Assembly (NCBI GenBank): GCA_003665825.1
Contig: QPFY01000002.1
Location: 310,001 to 374,000 of the forward strand
Origin: Microbotryum silenes-acaulis
Taxonomy: Eukaryota; Basidiomycota; Microbotryomycetes; Microbotryales; Microbotryaceae
Direction of reading: 5' to 3'
DNA length: 64,000 nt
The translations under genes and the position numbers were made by a program. Shown here piece after piece: positions 35,070 through 47,400 of this stretch (positions are counted from its first letter, which is position 1; each line of letters opens with the position of its first letter). The notes under the pieces were generated by a model that ran no database searches, had not been told where the DNA came from, and was given only the letters and a program-made list of their open reading frames with translations.

Positions 35070-37267
35070 ATGCCTTCGAGTGATGTAGTCGGACTCGGTG
35101 TGGCTGGGGGTGCGGTCGTCGCCGACGCGGCGCTGCAGCTGCTGGCTGGAGGCGCGACGAGCAGCCATTCACGCGTCGCAGCTAAGCGTCGACGCACCAA
35201 CGGTCAGGGCCCTCATCGATTCTCGCGACCCGTATCCGACGATCTGCACCAAGACGACGACGGCCACGACGATGGAGCCTCCTCTTCGCCTTCCTCATCC
35301 CTTTCATTACGATCCTTAGCTACTACCCATACACTTAAATCATCGCACGTGCAGAGCTTGGCGCACCTCCCCGCCGATATTCTGTTGAGGATCGCCGACC
35401 TGCTTCAACCGATCCTGTCCCCTTTTCGAGCCGACGGCGACACCGACGGGCTGACCGTCTCGGGCGATGGCGATGGTGGTCCTTCACTCTCTTCGCAATG
35501 GATCGATCCAGGCACCGACGTCATCAATCTCCGATCGACATGTAGGGCCATCTACTTGGCCATCGAACCTTTGCGAGGCACCGTATCTGGTGTCCTGCTA
35601 CAACAGGGAGAACACCCCGGCGGCGTGCGAGTCCTAACCAACTTTCCCCTAGGCAAGAGAGCGATCGATCCAAGTGGCGATGGAAGCGAGCTCTTGATAG
35701 CTCGCACACGGCATTTGTGGATTCATTCGACTTTGCCGAGGAATGCCACGGACTCGAGCACATTCGCCGCCTCTACGATCTGTGGTTTGATCGAGGGGAT
35801 GCCCCGTCTGCGCACCTTTGCGCTCGTCCAAGCGACCGAGGACGAGGTCGTCTTTGGCTCGCCTTATACGGCCTTGCCGCTCCATCGCAAGATCTTCTCC
35901 TCGCTCTCTCGGCTGGAGCGATTGCACTCGCTTTACTTCTGCGGTGTCAAGTTACAAGCCCGCGCGCCCGTCTTCCCGCACGTGACCACACTGGTCTTGA
36001 ACGCATGTCATGACTGCCCACTCGAATTGATCTCGACGTGCCCCAAGTTGGAAATCGTCAAGGCGTGGAGAGATTTTGCTTCGAGAGCGCAATTGGAGAT
36101 GGCGGGCAAGTGGTGGCCTGAACAGAGGTGGATGACGGTCAAGCATGCGGAACTTAGGGGTTTTAGTGGGGTGACGGGAAGTGCGTTCCGGCTTAGTTGG
36201 CTGCGGAACCTCATGGTACGTAGGGTTAAATTTCCACTTCCTGTATGCGGCTTGACATCATACATGTCGTTGCCAACAACCCCTACACAGACCCTTCGAG
36301 CCCTCCCCACCCCACCCGTGATCCCCCTCATCTCCCTCCACCTCTGCGAAGCCTACGACTACACCGACCTGTGCCATCTCATCTTACCCGCCATAGCCCA
36401 TCTGCCCCACCTCACTTCCTTCACCTGTATGGTCTGGAAGGATCGAAATTTCGGTCCGACGCTTTTGGGCAAGATCGCGGGGGATTTGCCGAATTTGGTG
36501 CATTTGGGTTTGTTGTTGGAGAATGAGGGTACGAATTGGTGGCCCGGGGATATGGTCAGTGTTTTGATCACTTTTTTTTTCATTGTGGTGTGACCCGATG
36601 GGGAGCTGAGATTACTGTTTTGGTAATTTCAAAGGGAAATTACGGGCACGAACTGATGCGCTTCAAGAAACTCGAAACCTTTACTTGGAACTTTACTGCC
36701 GTCAGTCGTGAAAGATCATCATCACGCACTCTCTCTCTTACTCCTCTAAGCGGCCCCCTTACTGAATGAACCTCCTTCTTCTCCTTCCATGTACTTCAGT
36801 ACGTCGGCCTCGACTGGGCCGCCACGAGGGAAACCAGTCTTTCCGTCATACAGTCCCTCCTTTGCCACGTAGGACCCAAGTTCAAACGCCTTCACTGGCT
36901 CCAACAAGCCGAGTACGTCCTGCGATCGTCGAGAACGAGCAAATGGGTTTGGTCGGATGATGTGATTGAAAGGAGGTTGTTGGAGGAGGGTGGGATTCTG
37001 GATGATGTTGATGGGGTGGGGCATGGGAGGAATAGCAGGGAAGGGAAGGAGAATAGGGTCGATGATGGGACGGTCGCGGTCGCGGTCGGGGTGCCGAAAC
37101 GAAAGAGAGGGATCGGAGGAACGGCGAGGAAGAAATTGTTTGATGTTGCGAGTACGGGACTTGTGGGAGGTGGGGGTGGGCGAAGGAGAGCTCCGAGTCG
37201 GTGGGCTTTAGGGATCGATTGGGAGCAGGAGGAAGAGGGTAGTTCGGATGCGGAGCCGGATTCGTGA
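35070..37267 (+). CDS. F-box protein with leucine-rich region
   Basis: Four exons close in phase (35070-36215, 36291-36554, 36635-36700, 36800-37267), giving 647 aa. After ~90 disordered residues, SLAHLPADILLRIADLLQP is an F-box helix, followed by INLRSTCRAIYLAIEPL. The middle repeats short leucine-rich units (RLERLHSLYFCGVKL, VTTLVLNACHDCPLEL, LISLHLCEAYDYTDLCHL, LPNLVHLGLLLENEG). The C-terminal ~100 residues are basic and Gly/Arg rich (PKRKRGIGGTARKK, then GGGGGRRRAPSRW) with an acidic end (EQEEEGSSDAEPD). An SCF ubiquitin-ligase adaptor is the family inference; no target is visible. The third exon starts at AAAG rather than a CAG, so that border is slightly weaker. Confidence 0.78.
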
Positions 37268-37655
37268 GAAGTGGGAGGGGAGGTGTTTGAGCTGTGCCCC
37301 TTCTTTCTCGTGCTGCACATGGGCAGGTTCGACGACGGCGAAGATCTTGAATTTTCTTTGATTTTTTGGTTTTAGTTTGGGGCTTGGGTAATATTTTGGG
37401 TCGGCAAGGGGGGGAGGGGGGCAGCTTTGCGATAGTGTTGGTGTGAATATTTTATCAGAAGCTTGTTTGTGATGTGATCGTTGTGATGTATTTTCTGATG
37501 CGATTACGAGATTGTGATGGGAGAGAAGGAATGTCGCTGAGAGGCATAGTCCGAGCGGACGCTTAGTGGCCATGTCAGACGTCATTCACCCACATCGCGC
37601 GTGAATGATCTCAGCTCTCCTCTCTCTGCCTTCCCCCCACATCCCATCCACCACC
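37268..37655. other. Intergenic gap
   Basis: G/T-rich 3' flank of the F-box gene (near 37335-37450) and promoter of the Cus2-like gene. An in-frame upstream ATG at 37605 lies just before the chosen start. Nothing else was seen. Confidence 0.5.
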
Positions 37656-39409
37656 ATGAACCCCCCTCATCTCCCTTCCCATCCTCAACCTCAACCTCAA
37701 ACACAAGCACAAACCCCACAACTGAACACAGCAGCAGCCAGCAACTCGTTCGCCTCCGACCCACGCGTCCACTTCTCGCTCGCCGATCAGAAATGGGTCT
37801 TTGAAGCCGACGACGGCAGTGAGATGGAGTGGGATTCAGTCAGGGGGGCTTGGGTACCTAGAGTGAGTGCTCTTCAAAAGAGTGAAGCGAATGATAGCTG
37901 ATGGTATGATTGTTTTTGTTTCGGATCGGTCGTGGTTCGGTCCTAGTTGGCCGAGGAGGAGGTCGCACAACAACAGGCGGCGTATGCGGTCCAGGGCGTT
38001 GATGAATCCGTGAGTTGCTCGCTGCATGGCTCAGGCTTCACACCACTCACCATCCGTGTGCCATCGATCGTCATAGGTCCCCGCGGCCCCGGTGTTGGCT
38101 CGTCAGAACGGCAAGAAGCGTAAAGCGGACCAAGTCACGCCCCAGCAAACCAGCACGGAGATGAACTACAACGACGACGACGACAACAACAACAGCAGCA
38201 GCAGCAGCAGCAGCAGCATCGCCTCAACTTCGAACCTCTCCGGCCAACCTGCCCAGAACAAACCCAACAAGAAGGCCAAACCACCCAAAGCCAACACGGC
38301 CATCTTCGTGTCGCACCTCCCAGCTACGACGACGATCCCGCTCCTGCAGACCGTCTTCTCCAAAGCCGGCCTCATCCTCGAAGACGTTGACGGAAACCCT
38401 CGGATCAAGCTCTACCACGACGAAACGACGGGTCTCTTCAAAGGCGAGGCCTTGATCGTGTACCTCCAAGCGGCGAGCGTCGATCTGGCGATCCGGTTGT
38501 TGGATGAGACCGAGTTGGAATTGGGCAAGGGTCAGCAGGCGATGAAAGTCTCGGAAGCGCAGGCTTGGAGGAAGAAATCGGGTACGGCAGGGGAAGGGAA
38601 TGCGGATGACAAGGGGAATGCAGAGGGGAAGCAGAAGCCGAAGAGGACCGAGTTGGAGAAGAAAAAATTGAGCAAGAGGGCTGAGAAATTGAATCAGTCA
38701 GTCTTCCTTCCCGTGCGCATTCAGATTTTTTTTTTGCAATTCCTCAACCGACGTCATTCTCACCACAGGCGACTGACCGAATGGTCCTCCGACGAAGACG
38801 ACAACTCAGCCGCCATCGTTGCACGAGCCCGATCAAACAAAGTCGTCGTCCTTCAAGGCATGTTCACCCTCAAAGAACTCGAGGAAGATCCGACGCTCTT
38901 GCTTGAGCTCAAGGAAGACGTCAGGGATGAATGCGAGACGATGGGTACGGTTACGAATGTAACGCTTTACGATGTACGTAGGTCATCGGGTCGTTGAGAT
39001 GCGACCAAGGACTCAAGCCGTTGTTGGCATTCACAGAAAGAGGAAGAAGGCATCATCACCATCCGCTTCAAGGACGAAGTGTCAGCCCAGGCTTGTATCG
39101 CAGTAAGTCTGCTCCCTTCTTCATCACCTTTCCAAAACCATACCAAGAAAACCTACCCCTGCCCTCTCCCCCTCCGCTTCTCAGAAAATGAATGGCCGTT
39201 TCTTCGGTGGTCGATCCATCGTCGCGTCCGTATTGGACCCTAAACAGAAGTACCGCCGTACAGGCCAAGGCGTCAGTTTGGAAGGCACGGGATTGGATCT
39301 GGAAGCGGACGAGGAGGCAAGCAAGGCCGAGAAGGAGAGGTTGGCGAGGTACGCGGAATGGTTGGAGAAAGGCGGCGATGAGGAGGGTGGCGCGGAGAAG
39401 GCTTCGTAA
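37656..39409 (+). CDS. Cus2 / Tat-SF1-type U2 snRNP splicing factor
   Basis: Six exons close in phase (37656-37862, 37947-38009, 38077-38696, 38769-38973, 39037-39102, 39185-39409), giving 461 aa. The ATG at 37656 has a strong context (CCACCATGAAC); an in-frame ATG at 37605 would add 17 residues. The start WVFEADDGSEMEWDSVRGAW matches the short Trp-rich N-terminal element of Tat-SF1. RRM1 lies at ~162-255 (NTAIFVSHLP, LFKGEALIVYLQ). A second RRM of the U2AF-homology-motif type (~320-415) has VVVLQGMFTL, GIITIRFKD and KMNGRFFGGRSIVASVLD, which carries the R-x-F element used to bind ULM peptides such as those of SF3B1. The family helps fold U2 snRNA for prespliceosome assembly. A poly-Ser run is encoded by an AGC repeat. 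Confidence 0.92.
38170..38217 (+). repeat. GAC/AAC/AGC trinucleotide repeat inside coding DNA
   Basis: Consecutive GAC, AAC and AGC codons give Asp-, Asn- and then Ser-runs in the Cus2/Tat-SF1 linker between the N-terminus and RRM1. The tract is likely length-variable between strains (inference). Confidence 0.85.
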
Positions 39410-39724
39410 AGGAATTATGGGGAACAACGATGTGCATGCGATTTGCAGTAGAATGAGGCTTTGATACGCAGAATAGATGAAAGGAGATACAAAAACAAAC
39501 ACAACCTGTTCCAGTAGGAACGGGAGAAAGCCGATCGACAGCGAAAAAGAGGTCACGAGTATACAGATCGATGATGCAGAATTCATTCGAGCTTGGATGC
39601 AGACGCACAAGGGCGAAGTCGGATGGTGGTACATGCAGCTGCTCGTAGAGACTTGAAAAAACCAAAGATAATTTGCTTCGTCATAGCAAAGCGAATGGAC
39701 GCTGAAGAGCGATTGTGACCCAAA
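39410..39724. terminator. Convergent 3' region of two genes
   Basis: 315 bp separate the stop of the rightward Cus2-like gene from the stop of the leftward zinc-tailed gene; both 3' ends must map here. It holds an A-rich stretch near 39480-39500 (GATACAAAAACAAACACAAC). No gene was seen. Confidence 0.4.
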
Positions 39725-42713
39725 TCACGATGACACGATCGACTCGCGCAACTCGCGCGACGGAGTCGAACACCCCGAACCCCCACCCGCCGCATTTCCC
39801 TTGACCCTACACTCGCGCGAACAATACGTGCTCCCACTTCTCGAAGTCGGGTAGTTCAATCCTTTATTGCCACACGTCGCGCAGACCGTTCGGACGCCGA
39901 CGCGAGAGCGTCGTTCGAGTTCGAGGAGGAGTGGATCCATTTGATCGTTCCCACCTCCTAGATTGGGAGAGGAGAAGGAACGATGTTCGAGACGACCGAA
40001 TTTAGGAGCGACGAGAGCGGAAGGGGGTACGATTCCTCCGTGTTCGGGTGAAGGGGGCTTGCCATTCGCGGAGACCTTGCGAGAATGCATTCGGGGGCGA
40101 GAGGTAGGGTAGTCGTCACATGCGGAGGTGACGTCAACGAAGGAACGATTCGCTGCACCGGGGGCTTTGGCGCGTTGGAACGCATTGTCGATCTTCTTCA
40201 AGCTAATCTTCAATTCGTGCACCTTCGATTCGGGCTCGGGGTCGGCTTCTTCACGCTCTATGACCTCTTCAGGTGCAGCGAGCGCACTCGAGCGTTCGTA
40301 GATATGCGATGATCCAACGACGATGTCATCGATGTCACTGTCGAGGAGAAGCGTCGCCCCTTCTCCTTCCTCCCCATCTTCTTGTCCATCCTCGTTCTCA
40401 TGCTCGGTCTCTTCCGCCTCTTCCTCGAGTAGTCCCCAGTACGTCAACGGAGGTGCGCTATCGTCGTCCTTTTGCAACACGTGCTTGAGCGCATCCATAG
40501 CGGAGTTACCATGAACCTCGTGACCATGATGCAGCGAGCCGAGGAAGCGACTAGAATGGGCTTTGAAGCTCGACCAATTCCATCGTCTCGAAGTCCCCGC
40601 AACCCGAGCATCATCCACATCCGTTGACTGTCGATAGGGCAAGCTAAAGCTCGCCTGCACGCCATGACTATCGATCGCAGGCAGCTCGACGGCTCGACCT
40701 TTGCCTTTCCGAGTTGTCGAACCGAAGTCGGGGGGAAGGGTGCAGATACTCGCGCTGGAACCGACGCGAGCCAACAAGCGACTGGTCGCGTTCAACGCCG
40801 GTAACGAGATGTTCGAAGCGAAGCTGGCTGCTTCCGCAGAGACGATCCGACGACGACGTCGAGGAGTCGCATCTTCGTTCGCGAGCCCTTTCGACCCAGA
40901 GGCTCGATGGTCGGCTATCGATTCCGAGTGGGACGTATGCGCCGAAGTCGCTGACGAAGGCGAAGGAGCCTCGGAAAAGTAGGACTCGGGTTCGGTTGTC
41001 GTCAGCGTGGTTGAAAGACTCGGCCTCGGCGAACTGCACGCCACGCTGGAAGCTTGCTGTCCGAGTGTGTCCTCGTCGTGCTGTTTGGGCGACGAATCGG
41101 GAGTATCAGGAGGCGAAGGATAGTCCGTAGGAGGGTCGGGCGCGAAATGGAACTTGCTCGGTCGAGGTGTGCGTCCACCACCGACCGAGGTCGACATGGG
41201 GAAGCTGGCGCTCGAGCCAAACCTCGACAGTGTCCCGGAAGGACCACCATACGAGCTCGACAGAACCGGACTACTCGAGTCATTCGATTGCTTTCGTGTC
41301 GGAACACCCTTGATCGTGATGGCCGACGATACGCTCGATCGCTCCCCTTCCGCCTGCTGAGCCTGCGCCCTCGCTTGCGCAGCCGCTTCGGCTTCCATGC
41401 GCATGTCCAAGACGGCATCGCCCGAGGTCTGACAAGTCGATCCACGTGCACTCGTAGCTGTAGACTTGGAAACCTCGCCCTCCCCCGCGCCGGCCTTGCT
41501 GATACTACCTCTACCTCTTCCGCGCTTCTTGGCCTTGGCCAAATGCCAAGCCTCGTCTGGTCCCTCGGTGCGATGGATCCCAGCTATCCGTCGTCTTGCT
41601 CGCTCCACCACTTCTTCACCCTCCTTGATTCCGACGCCTCCGTGCAAATTCGAGCCGAGGTTAACAATCTCTTGCCAATACGATTCCGCTCGGGCCTTGT
41701 CCGTGACCCAAGTCTGCAACGCCAAGAGGTAGAGCAGGTGCACGGTGATGGTCAAGCGCAGCTTGGCCTTGAGAGAGAGATGAGGGTGGGCCACCGCAGG
41801 CGGCAGCACCGTCGAAGGGTGATTGTAGGACCGAGCAACGGAGCGCGATCGAGCGAGTTGGGGAGGCTTCGATGTATCGGCCACCTTTGTTTGCGAAGAA
41901 ACGGACGGCGTCGCGATGGCGGGGTGGGCGAGCGCACGTTGCGCTATGGCCGCGCCTTGGGACCAAAGATCCTTCGCCGATCCCGGAACGGATACGTCGT
42001 AGTCCATGGGCGGGCAAACGACGCCAAATCGATAGCTGTCGGTGAGCTGGGAGCCCGTTCGAAGACTGCATCAGTGCTCCATCGACCAGACAGTGCTCCA
42101 AGCGACGGCACTCACTCCAACCGAAAGATCGAGCGATCGTTCCAAACTGAAATATTTGCCCTCCGCAGACTCATCCTCGGACACACTGTCAGCTCCAGTG
42201 GTTCTCTTCACTTTGCTCCCCGACGCAGGTTGGACAGGCTTGTTGAGCTCGATCTCGAGTCCCGAGAGGAAGAGTTGGGCAGCGGCGAGCGCATCGGCAT
42301 TGTGGGTGGTAGGCGGCGTGTGGGAGAGCGCTCGTGAGGACAGTTTCGGTCTCGCGTGAGAAGCGTGGTGGGTGGTGTGAGCATGGTGTTCTTGGTGGTG
42401 ATGATGGTGATGAGAGTGGGAATGCGGTGGGGATGTCTTGAAGAAGGAGCTTCCCGAGACAGCGGGCGGAGAGGCGACGGGCGAGCGAGAACTCGACGGG
42501 TGATGGGGGTGCGAGTGCGACTGGTGTTCAGACCTGAGGCCTCGAGCCAGCAATCTACAGCGCCGATGAGCGCATAGGTCAGCTTTGGTTTCGGGAGACG
42601 CAAAACCTTCCAACTCACGTTCCGAGGGTAGCGCAAGCGGCCGACGACGATTGCTTGACAGCGAGCTGCAACTTTGCTACGGCTTGGGAATGCCGATGTC
42701 CAATAATGTCCAT
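39725..42713 (-). CDS. Large disordered protein with C-terminal zinc motif
   Basis: Three exons close in phase (42713-42619, 42554-42116, 42046-39725), giving 951 aa. I do not recognise the family. The N-terminus looks helical (HRHSQAVAKLQLAVKQSS, then DALAAAQLFLSGLEIEL), interrupted by a His-rich run. Further helices follow (LKAKLRLTITVHLLYLLAL, SYWQEIVNLGS). The middle ~450 residues are Ser/Pro rich, then comes an acidic block (LEEEAEETEHENEDGQEDG). Near the C-terminus CATCGNKGLNYP...YCSREC gives a C-x2-C...C-x3-C cluster of zinc-knuckle type. A regulatory or trafficking adaptor is possible but speculative. The ATG and first exon rest on splice phase. Long open frames on the opposite strand are shadows. 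Confidence 0.75.
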
Positions 42714-42894
42714 CTGTGTTTGACAGTCTTCGAGTCAGTATTTCAAATCCAAAATCACGATGTTAAGCTCGTCTGTGAATTCATATCGCCCGCCCCGCGG
42801 CAAATTTATGTTCAAGTGGGCACCGGTCGAGGGAACCTTCTCGCCCTGACGCGGTTGGTCGTTCGCGCTAGTAGTGCAATGCGGTCGCGGGTCA

Positions 42895-43681
42895 TCATGG
42901 GCAATTGTGAGATCTGCCTCGCGAGCGTGCCGAGACCCGAGATCCCAGGATTTGTAAGACCCCACTGAGTGCTGTTCCCCTCACGCGTTCCCCGATACGG
43001 ATGTCCCAAAGCAAGCAACCCAAAGCGGGGCCCCAGCTATCTGCGTTGGAGATGCTCCTATCGTCGAGCTGAGGGGCGTCGCCGAGCCGAGCTGAAACAA
43101 TGAGCCGCGTTCGCGCCACGCCCTGAGGCTGGTTAGCCTGTCCCCGGTCGCTCGTCAGATGAGCCAAAGTAGCCAGAGTAGGTGCCGTGATGATCACAAG
43201 CTGCACCACCGCAGTCCGTTGTCGATACAACCCCAGCAGCATGTGTACACTGCGCTGAAAGGCCCATCGATGCGCACGTGCGCGCCCGTCGTCGTCGCCG
43301 AATCGTCGTCGGGGGGACGGACCAACACGGCTTGACCGAAACTCAGACAGCCTAACTGCCGTCACCGATGCGCGAACACCGAACGCATGAACTGACCTGA
43401 GCACCCCATAATAAATCCTCGACATCTGGTTCGTCCTCGTCATCGTCGTCTTCGTCGTCGTCGTCCTCGTTGTCACCCCCTCGAACGACGACCTTGGCCG
43501 GCGACGTCAGATCGCGCTTACTGCCAGCCCGGTGCGAGGTCGTGCGCGAGGCTAGTCCTGCGGAGTCGTCATCTGCCGCTGCCGCTGTTGCCAGAGCTTG
43601 CTGTCCCGTCGAGGCGCGTTCGTTTGTGGTTGGATCGTGGTCGTGGTCGTGGTCGTCTTCGTGACGAGTGAAAAGACCCAT
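42895..43681 (-). CDS. Hypothetical acidic protein
   Basis: Two exons join in phase (43681-43397 with donor GTCAGT, 43254-42895), giving 214 aa; no family is recognised. The first exon is polar with DHDHDHD and a long D/E run before VEDLLWGAQ. The second starts with a hydrophobic, probably membrane or buried segment (RTAVVQLVIITAPTLATLA). After that the sequence is low quality and may be non-coding, so the gene could end differently or be spliced further. It lies directly upstream of, and on the same strand as, the zinc-tailed gene. Confidence 0.5.
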
Positions 43682-44309
43682 TCGATGGTGGAATAGGATA
43701 GTTCCACTATCCCCTCCCCTGACTGGCTTGCGGTATCGAAGCGTGGTTGGGAAACGGAGAGAGAGACCGCCCAGGTCGATCACGCTTACCTGCTGGCGCC
43801 TGGCGCCTCGATCTGGAAGCGCAAGGAAGCGCCGGAGCCGGTGCAGTGCCTGCTCGTGCCCACGCGCCGGGCCTCAATCTTCGATAGGAAAACTTGCTCC
43901 AATACGAGATCACAATAAGCGCGCAAAAGTCCCGGCAGCGCTCGTCTCGGCCTTTCCGCGCACATCTGATCTTCTACCACATGAGGAGATGTGCGAGGCA
44001 CCTTGCAATGGCGATCTTTCCCTCTCCATTCTTTACGTGAAGAGATCTCGCGTAATGAACTCTTGCCGCAGACTCTACCCATGCTTCCGAGGGGCGGAGT
44101 TCAGAGTTCAACCGAAAACCCACGCGATCGGAACAAACGAGCGATTCAGGGGTGGAGCAGCCTCGGCCTGATGTGTCAGAAACCCTGACAAAATGACATC
44201 AAGGAGCCAAACAGGATGCGTGTACATCTCGGAGGCTCGTAAGCTCTTAGTATTGATTATCACCAGCCGACCGCACTACGGTAGTCCTTCACACTTTTAA
44301 CCAACAAGG
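43682..44309. other. Intergenic gap
   Basis: This is the promoter of the leftward acidic hypothetical gene and the 3' region of the PPWD1-like gene. Short open frames have no support and no RNA gene was seen. Confidence 0.45.
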
Positions 44310-47176
44310 CTACTCGATATCAACGCTGACGATCCGTACATCATCGAAAGGCTTATCCGTCTTGTCCGTTCGAACGTTCTCAATCGCATGGATCACATCC
44401 ATACCGCTCGTCGCCCTCCCAAAGATACTGCACAACCACATGACCCATCGAACATCAGTTCTAGTCCTCGGCTCAACATAGCCTTCTCGGCGGACCCTCG
44501 ATCCGGACTGTTCGTTGGACTCACGAATGCTTGTTATCAAGCCAAGGTGCGGGAACGGTGGTGATGAAGAATTGACTGCCGTTCGTTCGGGGACCGGCAT
44601 TGGCCATACTGAGCGTGTAAGGTCGGTCGTGTTTGAGAGTTGGGTGGAATTCGTCCTCAAAGGCTGAGCCCCAGAGGGATTCTCCTCCTGTTCCGTCGCC
44701 GAGGGGATCACCGGTTTGTAGCATCTAGGTTCAGGGATAGTTCATTGTATCAGCCAGCAAATTCGGCTTGAATAACCCCCGAGAAACTGATCGAACTTAC
44801 AAACTTGGGGATGACTCGATGAAAGATGATCTCATCGTAATAATGCTTCCTCGCCAACCCCACGAAATTCTCCACCGTCTTGGGCACCAAATCGCCAAAC
44901 AGTTCGAACGTAATATCCCCTTTGGTCGTATGAATAACCGCCTTCTTCCCCAACGGTCCCTGAGCGGCTGCCGTAGGAGCAGCGATTTGCATCTCGTCGC
45001 GCGTCGGTTTCTCGTTGAAGATGTCACGATCGTGCGATTTGTCGTCGGGGCTCGAGCGGGTGAAGAGATAGAAACGAGGTCGTTTCCATGCTGTGCAGAA
45101 GAGTGTGGGGTCCCTTTCCTCCGTTTGGTTCAACAAGGGATTCTCTGAAGTCGCCATCGCGAGGGTTGTGATTCCCTTCTTCGACGGGACACCTTGGTAC
45201 AGAGCGAGGTTGAGGTATCGCACCGTTTCGTCCTTGCCGAGCATTCGAGAAACCTTGTTCGTCACCGTGTTGACAACTAGTAGTCCCGTTAAATTCCCGA
45301 CTTGAGTCAGCTTAGCAGCTCAACCAAAGAGTCGATAAATACCCTAGGGCTCACCTTTGATACCGAGCATAGTCGGGTATATCACAAACTTGCCCCCTTC
45401 GTCCCAGACAGGTGCACCCACACTAATTCCCGAGCGATTCTCCAACACCGCTTCTAAAACCCCCTTCTCCAACTCTCGTTCGGTCGCAAGACGGCGTCCG
45501 AATTCCATCGAGTCCATCTTGACCCCTGCCGTACCGGCTTGTTGCATCTCTTGCGTCGCCGTGAGCGATTCGTCGTAGGCTCGATGCAGCTTGCCCGTTA
45601 AGAAGTTGAAGGTCGTCAAGCGTAAATCTGGGAGAGAAAGAACAGCGAACGAATCCGAAGTCGGTGCAAGTGAGAGTGCGACGGGAGTTGATTTGCTCTA
45701 CAAGGCGAACAGACGGATGGTCAGTGTCAATCGGTAGTGCCCACGTGCGGTGCAAAGTTAGGAGATAGATTCTGACCTTTTTGAACTCGTACAATCCAGT
45801 GGCACTCTTGTTGGTCCATTCTACACTGTCGGGCTTCTCGAACGGTTCCCGCGGCTCCCAGTACTCGACCATGCCCCCGACATCAATCGAGATGACGGTG
45901 TCGTACAAAGGATTGTACTGTCAGTGTAGAAGATGATGCGATATGAGCAAAGAGCGCTACAACGTTTCAGGCGATACACGGCTACTCACTGCCATGAGGT
46001 GTACACTCTTGCGATGCAGAGAATCGAGGACGTGCAGAGGTTTGCCGTCCCCACGTCCATCGTAGATCCGGATCTTCGACGAGTCAAAATCGGTGCTGTT
46101 TGCCAGAGGTGCCGTCAGCTTCTCTGTCCTTCCAGTATCATAGAACTATGAGCCTTACATGGCCAATAAGGACCGACCGTCTCCTCGACCGTGTAGCCAG
46201 CAGCAGATGCGAGGGTTGAAAGGCAGCTTGAGAATGTTGATCATGTCTGAGCGAATCGATCCGAGAGGTCAGACTTTGGCTCGAGAATGCCCTCGCATCA
46301 AGGTTTGAGCTCGCCCTTACCAAAGTTCTCAACATCAAACACTTTTGCACTGCCTTTCACTTCCAAACCTTCTACCGTCTTCCCACCCTGATCGCTACCC
46401 AAACTGGCGAGGGTTTTGCCGTCATCGGACGCGGCGATGGCGACGATGGGTGAGAGATGTGTGCGGTAATGCTTGACGAACTCGATCCCTTCTGCCTGCT
46501 TCTTCCAGAACTTGAGGTGTCCATCGACGGAGGAGGTGATGAGGAAGTCGGTCCTGCACACAGAGAACATTTACGGTGGGATCAGTCTGTGACGCCCTCG
46601 GGACAGTGTTGGCTCTGACGGTGTACGCACCGAGTGAGTACGACACCGGTGACGGTATCTCGATGCATGAAGGACTTGTAGTATCGATCGGCGGAAGGAA
46701 GGTGATCGAGGTAGAGCTTCTCGTGCGCGAGCACTGTGGTTGAGAGAAGGTTCAGACATCCACCAAGAAGGTCGGGGGGCATGAAGTGAGCTTTCCAGTC
46801 TTTGCGAATAAAAGCATGTAGCACTACTCTAGCACTCACCTTTCCTTTTTTTGGTCTGTACAGCTCCTGCAGGCAAAGGCATCGGCCCGAAATCGTCGTC
46901 GTCGTCCTCCTCGACTGATTGCTGAGCGCCGTCTGCGGCTGTAGGTTCCCCGTCCTGGTGTTCTGCTCGGTCTCGGTGACCGTTCGTAGCTGCCTCGCCG
47001 GTCGGCTCTAGTACGACAGCTGTCGTGCAATGCTCGAGGTGAGTGTCAGGTCCATTACGTTTGCTTCCGAGGGCAGCGCGAGGGAGCGAGCTGCAACCAC
47101 TGGACTGACGAGCTTCAAAGTCGACCGCATCAATCTCGCGAGCTCGTTTGCCGAGACTTGTAGCTTCTGACGACAT
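44310..47176 (-). CDS. WD40-cyclophilin peptidyl-prolyl isomerase (PPWD1 type)
   Basis: Ten exons close in phase (47176-46840, 46733-46631, 46553-46321, 46246-46159, 46095-45990, 45917-45777, 45697-45355, 45276-44801, 44724-44525, 44427-44310), giving 714 aa. An acidic, disordered start ([16 protein letters not shown]) precedes WD40 repeats ([49 protein letters not shown]). The C-terminal ~160 residues are a cyclophilin: [57 protein letters not shown] and [18 protein letters not shown]. The catalytic-site Arg (FHR), the QFF motif and the usual active-site Trp (WLDNKH) are present. PPWD1 sits in late spliceosomes (C complex) in animals; a similar role here is inference. It shares a 224-bp divergent promoter with the next gene. 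Confidence 0.94.
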
Positions 47177-47400
47177 ATTGGTCCAATCGTGGGGCTGGAG
47201 CGGGGGGTGTACGGCCGAGGGAAGGAGCGGAGGGGAGGCCGTTTACGCGCTGGGCTTGGCCATCCGGGGCCAGCGGTCCGTGCGCGAGAGACCAGCAATC
47301 ACCAGTGATCAGCGCTCTGAAGGTTCGCCGGCTCACGACTCGGCTCACCTTTCGGCAACTATCCTCCTCGGTCGCCTCCGGTTCACGCGATTAGTCGAGG
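47177..47400. promoter_or_regulatory. Bidirectional promoter
   Basis: Only 224 bp separate the start codons of the leftward PPWD1-like gene (47176) and the rightward hypothetical gene (47401), so transcription in both directions must start here or just beyond. The tract is GC rich without a TATA box. Co-expression of the two genes is a testable inference. Confidence 0.6.

Noticed and set aside
41054..42337. 427-codon open frame on the plus strand
   Set aside because: It lies antisense to the large zinc-tailed gene and consists of low-complexity residues such as R and S; the minus-strand model closes in phase with three exons.
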